A stretch of DNA of 64,000 nucleotides from Amycolatopsis methanolica 239 (GCF_000739085.1 NZ_CP009110.1:2232001-2296000), one strand, 5' to 3'; positions 43,348 to 52,063 are shown, counted from the stretch's first letter. Program-made: numbers and translations. The notes: generated by a model from the sequence alone, not told the origin.

Positions 43348-43533
43348 TCAGCGGTCGAACACGTCCTTCGCCGCGTCCTTGATCTTCTCGCCCGCCTGCT
43401 TGACGTCGGCCTTGCCCTGGTCGCCCTTGCCCTCGGCCTCCCACTGCTCGTTGCCGGTGGCCTTGCCGAGGCCTTCCTTCGCCTTGCCCTTGAGTTCTTC
43501 GGCCTTGTTCTGGGCCTTGTCGTCGGTGCTCAT
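43348..43533 (-). CDS. CsbD-like stress protein
   Basis: 61 residues, highly charged and helical: KAQNKAEELKGKAKEGLGKA is the CsbD repeat pattern, followed by KGDQGKADVKQAGEKIKD. Members accumulate in the general stress response; molecular function is unknown. GGAG directly precedes the ATG region and a minus-strand GGGTAA at 43565-43570 resembles a stress sigma factor -10 box, though no clear -35 is seen. Confidence 0.85.
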   Translation of the reverse strand: MSTDDKAQNKAEELKGKAKEGLGKATGNEQWEAEGKGDQGKADVKQAGEKIKDAAKDVFDR

Positions 43534-43677
43534 CTCCGGTCCTTCCGGTCGGTGAGCCTTGGGATTACCCGGCCGGATGGTCCTTATTCGACGGCCATCG
43601 GGGAAGTCAGGTGCGTGGCGAGGACAAGGGTGAGGCATCCCGCGGCCGTCGCGAGACCGCGAGTTCCGCGCCGCGGG

Positions 43678-44607
43678 TCAATCCAGCCCGTCGCGGTCCG
43701 CCCACTCCAGCAGCGTCTCCAGCGAGTAGACCGTGTCGTCGATGCCCGCGTGCAGGTCGCCGAGCTTCGCGAACCGGGCGGGGACCGTCGCGATCGTGCA
43801 GTCGCCTGGTTCGACGTTGTCCACCTCGTCCCACGCGATCGGCGTCGATACCGTCGCCTCGGGCACGCCCCGCACCGAGTACGCGCTCGCGATCGTGTGG
43901 TCGCGCGCGTTCTGGTTGTAGTCGACGAACACCAGCGCCGGGTCGCGGTCCTTGCGCCACCACGTCGTGGTGACGTCGTCCGGGGCGCGGCGCTCCAGCT
44001 CGTGCGCGAACGCCAGCGCCGCCCGCCGCACCTCGCTGAACCCCCACCGCGGCTCGATCCGCACGTAGATGTGCAGGCCGCTGCCACCGGACGTCTTGGG
44101 CCACCCCGGCGCGCCCAGCTCGTCGAGCACCTCGTGCGCGACGTGCGCCACCCGCCGCACCCGGGCGAAGTGGGCCTCCGGGCCGGGATCGAGGTCGATG
44201 CGCCACTCATCGGGCTTCTCGGTGTCCGCCCGCCGCGAGTTCCACGGGTGGAACTCCACGGTGCTCATCTGCACCGCCCAGATCACGTGCGCCAGCTCGG
44301 TCACGCACAGCTCGTCGGCATGCCGGTTGTAGCGCGGGAAATGCACGCGCACCGTCTCCAGCCACGGCGGCGCCCCGGCGGGCACGCGCTTCTGGTGCAC
44401 CTTGTCGCCGCTCACCCCGGACGGGAACCGGTGCAGCATGCACGGCCGCTCCCGCAGCGCCCGCACAATGCCGTCGCCGACGGACAGGTAGTACCGCGCC
44501 AGGTCCAGCTTCGTCTCGCCCCGCGCCGGGAAGTAGACCCGCTGCGGGTTCGAGATCCGCACCGTGTGGTTCCCGACCTCCAGCTCCACCGCCTCGCCCT
44601 TGGCCAT
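43678..44607 (-). CDS. Stand-alone LigD-type polymerase/primase domain protein
   Basis: 309 residues. The archaeo-eukaryotic-primase-like PolDom of DNA ligase D: ISNPQRVYFP at the start, catalytic acidic pair in RIDLDPGP, SGGSGLHIYVRI and the third Asp in VFVDYNQN. No ligase or nuclease domain is attached and no ku gene is adjacent. It may fill ends during non-homologous end joining with partners elsewhere. The start is supported by a TAGGTT box six bases upstream. Confidence 0.92.
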   Translation of the reverse strand: MAKGEAVELEVGNHTVRISNPQRVYFPARGETKLDLARYYLSVGDGIVRALRERPCMLHRFPSGVSGDKVHQKRVPAGAPPWLETVRVHFPRYNRHADELCVTELAHVIWAVQMSTVEFHPWNSRRADTEKPDEWRIDLDPGPEAHFARVRRVAHVAHEVLDELGAPGWPKTSGGSGLHIYVRIEPRWGFSEVRRAALAFAHELERRAPDDVTTTWWRKDRDPALVFVDYNQNARDHTIASAYSVRGVPEATVSTPIAWDEVDNVEPGDCTIATVPARFAKLGDLHAGIDDTVYSLETLLEWADRDGLD

Positions 44608-44613
44608 GGGCCG

Positions 44614-44619
44614 AACCTA
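44614..44619 (-). promoter_or_regulatory. -10 box TAGGTT of the leaderless ligD-type gene
   Basis: Minus-strand TAGGTT, six bases, then ATG at 44607. Confidence 0.5.
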
Positions 44620-44643
44620 GCGTGAAATCCGCGCCGCGGCGGG

Positions 44644-44663
44644 GTGCCGGGCTAACCCGGCAC
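44644..44663 (-). terminator. Hairpin terminator after the 44688-45212 gene
   Basis: GTGCCGGG-CTAA-CCCGGCAC is a perfect 8-bp stem with a 4-base loop, 24 bases beyond the stop codon of the minus-strand gene. Confidence 0.55.
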
Positions 44664-44687
44664 GCCATCGGAGCCAGGGGAGCAGGA

Positions 44688-45212
44688 TCAGTGCGGCTCC
44701 TCCTGCCGCCGCCGGTCGACCATCTCCTGGATCCGGGCGAAGGCGGCCATGCGCCCGGTACCTCCGGGCCCGGCGGGTCGCGGCAGCATCGGCTCGGGGC
44801 GGTGACTGAGCAGCAACGGGTTCCCGATCATCTCCAGGCCGTCGCTCGTGCGGTAGTAGCGCTGCGCGAACCGCACGCCTTCCGGCCTGCCCTGCTCGTA
44901 GGCGTCGACGAACACGGCCTCGGTCCGGTCCTCGTCCAGGGTCAGGAAGCCGTCCCAGGCCAGCGCGACGTGACGCGGCAGCGGGTCGGCCGCGGCGAGG
45001 TCCTGCCGGGCCAGCGCGACGCTGCCCTCGACGGTGAAATTCTCCTCGGAGTCGACGTAGCGCGTCGCGACCTTCTCGCCGTCGGGCAGGACGGCGAGCA
45101 CGAAGGGCACGAACCCGGACTCGGTCGTTTCCGCGTTTTCGACCGCGAAGTCGATCGCGTCGAACAGGGTCGCCGTGGCGTCGTTGCCGAGGTTCGGCAC
45201 GGGGTCGGTCAT
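44688..45212 (-). CDS. Hypothetical acidic protein
   Basis: 174 residues; no family recognised. The sequence is acidic, soluble and has strand-rich stretches (FVPFVLAVLPDGEKVATRYV, RHVALAWDGFLTLDEDRTEA) and a C-terminal Arg/Glu helix. A Shine-Dalgarno-like GGAAGG lies upstream of ATG 45212. It is preceded by its own promoter region divergent from the NAD(P)-binding protein and followed by a hairpin terminator, so it is a monocistronic unit. There is no membrane segment or signal peptide. Confidence 0.7.
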   Translation of the reverse strand: MTDPVPNLGNDATATLFDAIDFAVENAETTESGFVPFVLAVLPDGEKVATRYVDSEENFTVEGSVALARQDLAAADPLPRHVALAWDGFLTLDEDRTEAVFVDAYEQGRPEGVRFAQRYYRTSDGLEMIGNPLLLSHRPEPMLPRPAGPGGTGRMAAFARIQEMVDRRRQEEPH

Positions 45213-45308
45213 CAGGCAGCCTTCCGGGGAGGATGATCGTTCCCGGTTCCGACTCGCCGCGGGCCCGGGCGGTTCCCGCTCCCCGCTGCGGGCGGGGCCA
45301 CCGTGGAC

Positions 45309-45314
45309 TACCGT
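45309..45314 (+). promoter_or_regulatory. -10 box TACCGT of the leaderless NAD(P)-binding protein gene
   Basis: TACCGT, six bases, then ATG 45321; this decides between several in-frame starts. Confidence 0.45.
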
Positions 45315-45320
45315 CGCATC

Positions 45321-46232
45321 ATGCCGCGATTTTGCAACGGTTCTCCCGTCCTGGTGCGGGTCGTGGTCGCGGGTTCGTCCGGATTCGTGGGGCGGCGCCT
45401 GTGCCCGGCGCTCGCCGAGGCCGGTCACGACGTCGTCGCGATGACCCGGCGCCCGGACGACTACGCCGGCGCGGGTGAACCCGTCCACGGGGATGTGCAC
45501 GACGCTGGATCCCTGAGTGAGGCGCTGACCGGCGCCGACGCGGCCTACTACCTGGTCCACTCGCTGGGCGAGCCGGACTTCGAACGCCGCGACGCCCGTG
45601 CCGCGCGCAACTTCGCCCGCGCCGCCGCGGACGCCGGCCTGTCCCGCATCGTCTACCTCGGCGGGCTCGGCGACGACGCCGACGACCTGTCCCCGCATCT
45701 GCGCAGCCGCCGTCAGGTGGAGGGCCTGCTGGGAGAGGCGGGCGTGCCGGTGACCGTGCTGCGCGCCGGGATCGTCATCGGCCACGGCGGGATCTCCTGG
45801 GAGATCACGCGCCAGCTGGTCGAGCACCTGCCCGCGATGGTCACCCCGCGGTGGGTCAGCACCCGCACCCAGCCGATCGCGCTGGCCGACGTCGTCCGGT
45901 ACCTGGTCGCGCTGCTGGACGTGCCGCCGGGGCGGGTGTTCGAGGCAGGCGGCCCGGACGTCCTGGCCTACGGCGACATGCTGAAGCGTGTGGCCCGGAT
46001 CGAGGGCCGGTTCCGGGTCATCGTGCCGGTGCCGCTGCTGTCGCCGAAGCTGTCGTCGCTGTGGTTGGCGCTGGTCACCGACGTGGACGCCCGCACCGGC
46101 CGGTCGCTGGTCGACTCCATGACCAACGAGGTCGTCGTGCGGGACCACAGCCTGCGCGAGGTCGTGCCGTTCGAGCCGATGGGCTTCGATGCCGCGGTGG
46201 TGGCCGCGTTGCGGGAGCGAGCCGGGTCGTGA
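45321..46232 (+). CDS. NAD(P)-binding NmrA/atypical-SDR protein
   Basis: 303 residues. The Rossmann motif VVVAGSSGFVGRRL starts near residue 13, followed by VHGDVHDAGSLSEAL, AAYYLVHSLG and VYLGGLGDD; there is no YxxxK pair, typical of atypical SDRs related to ubiquinone-complex NDUFA9-like proteins. The ATG is chosen by the -10 spacing; a GTG at 45354 is the alternative. The stop overlaps the CPBP gene (GTGA). Confidence 0.83.
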   Translation: MPRFCNGSPVLVRVVVAGSSGFVGRRLCPALAEAGHDVVAMTRRPDDYAGAGEPVHGDVHDAGSLSEALTGADAAYYLVHSLGEPDFERRDARAARNFARAAADAGLSRIVYLGGLGDDADDLSPHLRSRRQVEGLLGEAGVPVTVLRAGIVIGHGGISWEITRQLVEHLPAMVTPRWVSTRTQPIALADVVRYLVALLDVPPGRVFEAGGPDVLAYGDMLKRVARIEGRFRVIVPVPLLSPKLSSLWLALVTDVDARTGRSLVDSMTNEVVVRDHSLREVVPFEPMGFDAAVVAALRERAGS

Positions 46233-46813
46233 AGACCGCGCTGGGGCTGGTCACCGCGGCAGGGGCCGGGCTGCTGGGGTACTCCCTGTCGCGGAAGCCG
46301 GGTTCGACCGAATTCGTGGGCTCGACGGCGGCGGTGGCGGGGGTGTGGGCCGCCGGGAGCCTGCTCGACCGGACGCCGGCAGGCCGGATCGGCGCGGGCC
46401 CGGTGGCCGCCGGCGTCGGCGCGTTTGCGGTGTTCCGTGCCGGTGCCGGGGTGGCCCGGCGGATCCCGGTGCTGCGCCGGGCGCTGCAGGGCGTGCTCCG
46501 CTACGCGACCGCGGGCAACGGTGGCGCCGTGCTGCTCACCACGCTGGCCAACGGCGCGGCAGAGGAGCTCTTCTTCCGCGGCCCGGTCTACAACACGCTG
46601 GGCGCGACCGGGTCGACTGCCGTGTACGTCCTGACCACCACGGCCACCCGCAATCCCGCGCTGGTTGCCGCGTCCGCCGTGATGGGGACGGTGTTCGCGT
46701 GGCAGCGGCGGTCGGGTGGCGGGGTGCTGGCGCCGGTGGTCACGCACGTGGTGTGGTCTGCGTTGATGGTGTGGCGGCTGCCCGCTCTCGTCCCGGAGAA
46801 GGCCGGTCCGTAA
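46229..46813 (+). CDS. CPBP-family intramembrane glutamic protease-like protein
   Basis: 194 residues from a GTG overlapping the previous stop. The abortive-infection/CaaX-type motif E112-E113-L-F-F-R is intact, and a second motif with His (APVVTHVVWSALM) follows. Several hydrophobic helices place it in the membrane. CPBP proteins cleave prenylated or bacteriocin-related peptides or act as scaffolds. Coupled to an NAD(P)-binding protein; joint role unknown. Confidence 0.82.
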   Translation: MKTALGLVTAAGAGLLGYSLSRKPGSTEFVGSTAAVAGVWAAGSLLDRTPAGRIGAGPVAAGVGAFAVFRAGAGVARRIPVLRRALQGVLRYATAGNGGAVLLTTLANGAAEELFFRGPVYNTLGATGSTAVYVLTTTATRNPALVAASAVMGTVFAWQRRSGGGVLAPVVTHVVWSALMVWRLPALVPEKAGP

Positions 46814-46816
46814 CCT
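46811..46816 (+). promoter_or_regulatory. -10 box TAACCT of the leaderless kinase gene
   Basis: TAACCT, six bases, then GTG 46823. The box overlaps the stop of the CPBP gene. Confidence 0.5.
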
Positions 46817-46822
46817 GATCGG

Positions 46823-48541
46823 GTGACGACTACGGACGGACTGACCGTGGACGGCGCCGGCAACCTCCTCGCCGGGCGGTACCGGCTGGAGAGCCGCGTC
46901 GGAGCCGGCGGCACGGGCGTCGTCTGGCTGGCCCGCGACGAGCGTCTGGAGCGCCAGGTCGCGGTCAAGCAGCTGTGGCCGGGCCCGGCGCAGAGCGAGC
47001 AGGCGCGGCAGCGGATCCTGCGCGAAGGGCGCAACGCTGCCCGGCTGCGCCACCCGAACGTGGTCACCGTGCACGACGTCGCCGAGCACAACGGCCAGCC
47101 CGTGCTGGTGATGGAATACGTGCCGTCCCGCAGCCTCGCCGAAGTCGTCGCCGAGCAGGGGCTGCTCACACCAGAGGCCGTCGCGCGGATCGGGCTGCAG
47201 GCCGCCGCCGCGCTGGCCGCCGCACATGCGGCCGGGATCGTGCACCGCGACGTCAAACCGGGTAACCTGCTTGTCGCCGACGACGGCACGGTGAAGATCG
47301 CGGACTTCGGCATCTCCCGCGCGACCGGTGATTCGGCGTTGACGCAGGGTGGCCTGGTCTCCGGGACACCCATGTTCCTCGCGCCGGAGATCGCGCGCGG
47401 CGAAGAGCCGACGCCCGACTCCGACGTGTTCTCGCTCGGCGCCACGCTTTACGACGCGGTCGAGGGCGCGCCGCCGTTCGGCGACGACGAGAACCCGATC
47501 GCGCTGCTGCACCGCGTCGCCGCCGGGGAGGTCCCGGAACCGGAGCACGCGGGCCCGCTCGCCCCGGTCCTGATGGCGATGCTGCGGCCCGACCCCGCCC
47601 AGCGGCCCAGCACCGTGCAGGTGGTGACCGCGCTGCAGGCGGTCGCCGACGGGCAGCCGGTGCCGCCGCGCACGCTGAACCCCGCGCGCGCCCGGACGCA
47701 ACCCGTTGTGACACCGGCCTCACCGACCGTGCCCGTCGCGCCGGTCGCCGGGCCGGTTGACAGTGGGACGCGGGTGAACGCGCCGGCTGCTGGGCTGGGC
47801 GGTGCCGGGACGCGGGTGAACGCGCCGGTCGGAGCTGGGACGCGCCTGGACATGCCGGTGGCCGAGCCGGTTGGCGCTGCGACGCGGCTGAACACTCCGG
47901 TGGCCGAGCCGGGCGGTGCCGGGACGCGGCTGGACAAGCGGGTCGCCGGGCTCGTCGCGTCGAAGCGCCGGTTCTTGCTGCCCATCGCGGGCGCCGTGCT
48001 CGCCGTGCTGGCGGTCGTCATCCTGTTCACCCAGCTCACGCCCGATCCGCCGGCCCCGGCTCCGGCCCCGCCGCCCGTGGCGCTCGACGCCGCCGCGATC
48101 ACCGGGACGGTGCGCGAGTACTACGCCCTCTTGCCCGCGCGGCCGGACAACGCGTGGACCCACCTCGGCCCGAAGATGCAGGCGCAGGGCCAGGACGCCT
48201 ACCGCGCCCAGTGGGCGGGCATCACGGCACTGACGGTCACCACCCCGCCCGCCGTCGTCGCCGACAACACCGTGTCGGTGACCATCGCGTACACCTTCGA
48301 GGACGGCCGCGTGGTCACCGAGACGCACCACCTGGGGCTGATCCCGGCCGCCCCGGCCCCCCTGATCGACAGCGACGCCGTGTTGACCAGCGAGACGAGC
48401 ACACCGCCGCCCCCACCGCCGTCACCCACCCCGGCAACCGCCGCCGAACCACCACGCGGCGGCGACACGGGAGACCGCGACGACCGCGACGACCGCGACG
48501 ACCACAAGCCCGGCCGCGGACACGGCCGGGACCGCAACTGA
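46823..48541 (+). CDS. Transmembrane Ser/Thr protein kinase (PknB-like)
   Basis: 572 residues. Kinase domain 10-275: glycine loop VGAGGTGVVWLARD, Lys in VAVKQLW, catalytic HRDVKPGNLL, DFGIS and GTPMFLAPEI. Residues 310-380 hold five copies of a (G/A)TR(V/L)(N/D) motif. One membrane helix (about 384-404, LLPIAGAVLAVLAVVILF) is followed by an outside NTF2/SnoaL-like segment (VREYYALLP...) and an Asp/Arg-rich tail. It should sense an extracellular or envelope state and phosphorylate cytoplasmic proteins. Leaderless GTG start. Confidence 0.92.
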   Translation: MTTTDGLTVDGAGNLLAGRYRLESRVGAGGTGVVWLARDERLERQVAVKQLWPGPAQSEQARQRILREGRNAARLRHPNVVTVHDVAEHNGQPVLVMEYVPSRSLAEVVAEQGLLTPEAVARIGLQAAAALAAAHAAGIVHRDVKPGNLLVADDGTVKIADFGISRATGDSALTQGGLVSGTPMFLAPEIARGEEPTPDSDVFSLGATLYDAVEGAPPFGDDENPIALLHRVAAGEVPEPEHAGPLAPVLMAMLRPDPAQRPSTVQVVTALQAVADGQPVPPRTLNPARARTQPVVTPASPTVPVAPVAGPVDSGTRVNAPAAGLGGAGTRVNAPVGAGTRLDMPVAEPVGAATRLNTPVAEPGGAGTRLDKRVAGLVASKRRFLLPIAGAVLAVLAVVILFTQLTPDPPAPAPAPPPVALDAAAITGTVREYYALLPARPDNAWTHLGPKMQAQGQDAYRAQWAGITALTVTTPPAVVADNTVSVTIAYTFEDGRVVTETHHLGLIPAAPAPLIDSDAVLTSETSTPPPPPPSPTPATAAEPPRGGDTGDRDDRDDRDDHKPGRGHGRDRN

Positions 48542-48621
48542 CCAGCCCACGCAGTTTTCTCCAGAGGGTGACCGGCGCCGGTCGCGCGGGTTTGCGGTCG
48601 GCTAGCCGCTAGGAGACCACG

Positions 48622-48753
48622 ATGACCGACCCCCGCCGCGAAGACCTGGACGAGGAAGCCCGCCCGGCCACCGAACAGGACGAGGGCCTCGGTGAGGAGG
48701 ACAACTCCCTGCCCGAGGACCGCACGCCCAGCGGCCCCGGCGAGGAAGCCTGA
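48622..48753 (+). CDS. Small acidic protein
   Basis: 43 residues with AGGAG seven bases before the ATG. Very acidic and unstructured in appearance (DLDEEARPATEQDEGLGEED). I do not recognise it. The good ribosome binding site and proper stop support expression; it follows the kinase by 80 bases. Confidence 0.6.
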   Translation: MTDPRREDLDEEARPATEQDEGLGEEDNSLPEDRTPSGPGEEA

Positions 48754-48833
48754 TCGAGGCCGGCCCCCGCGTTGCTGGGCGACGCCCGCGCGGGAGCTGT
48801 GCGCGGTCCCGGGGGCGCCGCATCGGCGAAAGG

Positions 48834-49895
48834 CTACCGCGGCACGGTCGAGCCCCGCGCGACCAGCTTCGCCCGGAGCTGGATGTGCTGCGGCCGCCGG
48901 GGCGCGGCGCCGTCCGCGATGCGGTCCAGCAGTTGCCGTCCGGCGCGGGCGCCCAGGTCGTAGGTCGGCTGCTCCACGATCGTCAGCTCGGGCCGCACGA
49001 GCGTCGTCCACGGCTCGTCGTCGAAGCCGATCAGCGACAGCTGCGTCGGCATCCGCAGGCCGCGGTCCTGCGCCGCCCGGTAGGCGCCCGACGCGAGCAC
49101 GTTGTCGGTGCACAGCACGGCCGTCGGCGGTTCCGGGAGGTCCAGCAGCCGGTTCATCGCGTCGTAGGCCGATTCGCGGTCGTACCGCGCCGACGCCACC
49201 AGCCCGGCGTCGACCGGCAACCCCGCCGCCTCCAGCGCGCTCACGTACCCCCGCAGCCGCACCGCGCTCGGGAAAAGCCCGCGCCGCCGGTTGCCCGTGC
49301 GCACGCGCGCCAGCTGGTCACCGGCCTCCGTGATCACCCCGATCCGCCGGTGTCCCAGCTCCGTCAGGTGGCCGACGGCCTCCGCCGCCGCGTGGTCGTT
49401 GTCCACGGTGATGCTGTCGGCCTCCGGCACCCCGCTGACCTGCCGGTCGATGAGCACGACCGGCACCCCGGCGTCCATCGCCCGCCGCAGGTGCGCCCCC
49501 TCGCCCGGGCGCGCCGCCGCGACGATGACACCGTCCACCCGCTTCTCCGACATCACGCTGACCGCCCGCTGCTCGGCTTCCAGCACGCCGCCGGTGTTGG
49601 CCAGCAGCACCTCGAACCCGGCAGGCGACGTCACGTCGGTGATCCCGCGCAACGCGGTGGCGAAGAACGGGTTCGCCACGTCCGTCACCACCACGCCGAT
49701 CGTCTGCGTGCTGCCGGTGACCATGCTGCGCGCCAGCCCGTTCGGCCGGTACCCCAGCTCGGCCGCCGCGGCCAGCACCCGCTCCCTGGTCCGTTCGCTG
49801 ACCTGTCCGTACCCGCCGAGCGCGCGCCCCGCGGTCGCCGTCGAGACCCCGGCCGCGCGGGCCACGTCGATCAGCGAGGCTCCGTGCGTGGTCAC
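48834..49895 (-). CDS. LacI family transcriptional regulator
   Basis: 353 residues. HTH SLIDVARAAGVSTATAGRAL, hinge YRPNGLARSM, then a periplasmic-binding-like sensor domain (TIGVVVTDVANPFFATALRG, GVIVAAARPG, LSLIGFDDEPWTTLVRPELT). GTG 49895 has GGGGGAGG seven bases upstream; the frame is open for another 43 codons without homology. Divergent from the hyu operon, whose promoter region contains matching palindromes, so it is the likely repressor. Confidence 0.92.
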   Translation of the reverse strand: MTTHGASLIDVARAAGVSTATAGRALGGYGQVSERTRERVLAAAAELGYRPNGLARSMVTGSTQTIGVVVTDVANPFFATALRGITDVTSPAGFEVLLANTGGVLEAEQRAVSVMSEKRVDGVIVAAARPGEGAHLRRAMDAGVPVVLIDRQVSGVPEADSITVDNDHAAAEAVGHLTELGHRRIGVITEAGDQLARVRTGNRRRGLFPSAVRLRGYVSALEAAGLPVDAGLVASARYDRESAYDAMNRLLDLPEPPTAVLCTDNVLASGAYRAAQDRGLRMPTQLSLIGFDDEPWTTLVRPELTIVEQPTYDLGARAGRQLLDRIADGAAPRRPQHIQLRAKLVARGSTVPR

Positions 49896-49921
49896 CTGCG
49901 TGCCTCCCCCGGTAACAAGCC

Positions 49922-49931
49922 GTTTGCAAAC
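49922..49931. promoter_or_regulatory. LacI-type palindrome near the regulator start
   Basis: GTTTGCAAAC is a perfect 10-bp palindrome with central GC, 27 bases upstream of the LacI-family start. It may be an autoregulatory operator. Confidence 0.45.
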
Positions 49932-49958
49932 CAAGTCTTGACTGAGACTACTACCGAC

Positions 49959-49998
49959 TGAGAAGGTTCTCACCCAACAGGTACTGAGAAGGTTCTCA
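49959..49998. promoter_or_regulatory. Two identical palindromes TGAGAAGGTTCTCA upstream of hyuA
   Basis: Copies at 49959-49972 and 49985-49998, 26 bp apart, each a 6-2-6 inverted repeat. A TTGACT (-35-like) lies at 49938, so the sites overlap or follow the promoter. The distance is about two and a half helical turns. Best candidate operators for the divergent LacI protein. Confidence 0.65.
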
Positions 49999-50017
49999 CT
50001 CAAGCGAGGCCCAGCAC

Positions 50018-52063
50018 ATGACACTTAGGATCGGCGTCGACACCGGTGGCACGTTCACCGACGTCTGCGCCTTCGACGAGCAGACCGGGCGCCTCTACGT
50101 GCGCAAGGTGTCCAGCACCCCGGACGACCCCGGCCGGGCGATCGTGACGGGCGTGTCCCAGCTGCTCGCCGAGATCGGCGGACGCGACCTCGGCGACGTC
50201 GGCTACTTCGCCCACGGCACCACGGTCGGCACCAACGCGCTGCTCACCGAACGCGGCGGGCGCACCGGCCTGCTCACCACCGCCGGCTTCCGCGACCTGC
50301 TCGAACTGGGGCGCGGCCGCCGCCCGTCGCTCTACGACCTGCAGGCCGACAAGCCCGCCGCCCTGGTGCCGCGCGACCAGCGGCTCGAGGTGGACGAGCG
50401 GGTCCGCCACGACGGCCGGGTGGAGCGCGCCCTCGACCAGGACCAGGTCCGCGCGCTCGCCCGCGAGCTGCGCGAGCAGAATGTCGAAGCCGTCGCCGTC
50501 TGCTTCCTCTACAGCTTCGTCGACCCCGCCCACGAGCGGACCGCGGAACGCATCCTCGCCGAGGAACTGCCCGGCGTGCACGTCTCGGTGTCCTCGGCCG
50601 TGCTGCCGGAGTTCCGCGAGTACGAGCGTCTGTCCACAGTGGTCGTCAACGCCTACCTCGGCCCGGTGGTCGCGCGCTACCTCGCGAAACTGCGCACCAG
50701 GCTGGGCGAGCTCGGCCTGCGGGCGACCCCGCATGTCACCCAGTCCAACGGCGGCATCATCCCGTTCGAGACGGCCGAGCGGATGCCCTCCCGCATGGTC
50801 CTCTCCGGACCCAGCACCGGCGTGGTCGGCGCGGCCGAGATCGCGCGCGCGGCCGGCTACCCGGACATCATCACCTTCGATGTGGGCGGCACGTCCTCCG
50901 ACGTCTCGCTCGTCCAGGACGGCGTGCCCAAGTCCTCCAGCGGCACCGAGATCGACGGCAGGCCGGTGCGCGCGCCGATGCTGGACATTCATACCGTCGG
51001 CGCCGGTGGTGGTTCGATCGCGTGGATCGACGCGGGCGGCGCGCTGAAGGTCGGCCCGGGCAGCGCGGGCGCCGATCCGGGCCCGGCGTGTTACGGACGC
51101 GGCACGGAACCGACGGTCACCGACGCCAACGTGGTGCTGCGCGTCCTCAACCCGGAGTACCTGCTGGACGGGCAGATGAAGATCGACGCCGAGGCGGCCC
51201 GCCGGGCGGTGTCCACAGTGGCCGGTCCACTGGGGATGGACGTGCTCGACGCTGCGCAGGGGATCGTGCGGGTCATCACCGCCAACATGGCACGCGCCAT
51301 CCGCGTCATCTCGGTCCAGCGCGGCTACGACCCCCGCGACTACGTCCTGGTGCCCTTCGGCGGCGCCGGCCCGCTGCACGCGGTGCGCCTGGCGCGCGAG
51401 CTGGGCATGCGCACCGTGCTGGTGCCGGAGACACCGGGCGCTCAGTGCGCCGCGGGCCTGCTGATGACCGACATCCGCGCCGACTTCCTGCGCACCCACA
51501 TCTCGCCGCCCGACGAAACCACCGTCGCCGGCGTGTTCGCGGAGCTGGAGGCCGAAGCGACGGCGTGGCTGGTGGAGGAGAACGTCCCGGCCGAGCGCCG
51601 CCGTGTCGAGCGGTTCGCCGAAATGCGGTACGCGGGCCAGAACCACGAGCTGCCGGTGGCGGTCCCGGAGGGCGGGATCACGGCGGACACCGTCGCCCAG
51701 CTGACCAAGCGGTTCGCCGCCGAGCACGAGCGGATGTACGGGTACTCCTCGGCCGAGGACGAGGTCCAGGTGGTCACCTTCCGCCTGCGCGCGATCGGCG
51801 AGGTGGCCCGCGCCGAGTTGCACCGCGCCCCGCTCGGCGACGCCGACGCGAGCGCCGCGATCCGCGCCACCCGTGAGGTCTACCTGCCCGAAAGCGGCGG
51901 GTTCACCGAATGCCCGGTGTACGACCGCAGGCTCCTGGAACCCGGCCACCGCGTCGACGGCCCCGCGGTCGTCGAGCAGATGGACACCACCACGCTGCTG
52001 CTCCCCGGCGACGTCGCCGTCGTCGACGAGCTGCGCAACCTCGTCGTGACGGTGGGCCGATGA
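50018..52063 (+). CDS. hyuA: Hydantoinase/oxoprolinase family protein, HyuA-type subunit
   Basis: 681 residues. ASKHA ATPase signatures are seen: IGVDTGGTFTDVCAFDE at the N-terminus, GTTVGTNALLTE, FDVGGTSSDVSLVQDG near residue 290 and VGPGSAGADPGPACYG near 350. It pairs with HyuB to hydrolyse a cyclic amide (hydantoin, N-methylhydantoin or 5-oxoproline) with ATP; acetone carboxylase relatives also exist. First gene of a six-gene operon. The stop overlaps hyuB (ATGA). Confidence 0.92.
   Translation: MTLRIGVDTGGTFTDVCAFDEQTGRLYVRKVSSTPDDPGRAIVTGVSQLLAEIGGRDLGDVGYFAHGTTVGTNALLTERGGRTGLLTTAGFRDLLELGRGRRPSLYDLQADKPAALVPRDQRLEVDERVRHDGRVERALDQDQVRALARELREQNVEAVAVCFLYSFVDPAHERTAERILAEELPGVHVSVSSAVLPEFREYERLSTVVVNAYLGPVVARYLAKLRTRLGELGLRATPHVTQSNGGIIPFETAERMPSRMVLSGPSTGVVGAAEIARAAGYPDIITFDVGGTSSDVSLVQDGVPKSSSGTEIDGRPVRAPMLDIHTVGAGGGSIAWIDAGGALKVGPGSAGADPGPACYGRGTEPTVTDANVVLRVLNPEYLLDGQMKIDAEAARRAVSTVAGPLGMDVLDAAQGIVRVITANMARAIRVISVQRGYDPRDYVLVPFGGAGPLHAVRLARELGMRTVLVPETPGAQCAAGLLMTDIRADFLRTHISPPDETTVAGVFAELEAEATAWLVEENVPAERRRVERFAEMRYAGQNHELPVAVPEGGITADTVAQLTKRFAAEHERMYGYSSAEDEVQVVTFRLRAIGEVARAELHRAPLGDADASAAIRATREVYLPESGGFTECPVYDRRLLEPGHRVDGPAVVEQMDTTTLLLPGDVAVVDELRNLVVTVGR

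Noticed and set aside
48460-48540. DR/DD repeats at the kinase C-terminus as a distinct element
   Set aside because: They are a short low-complexity tail from a GACGACCGC repeat, common in actinomycete proteins.
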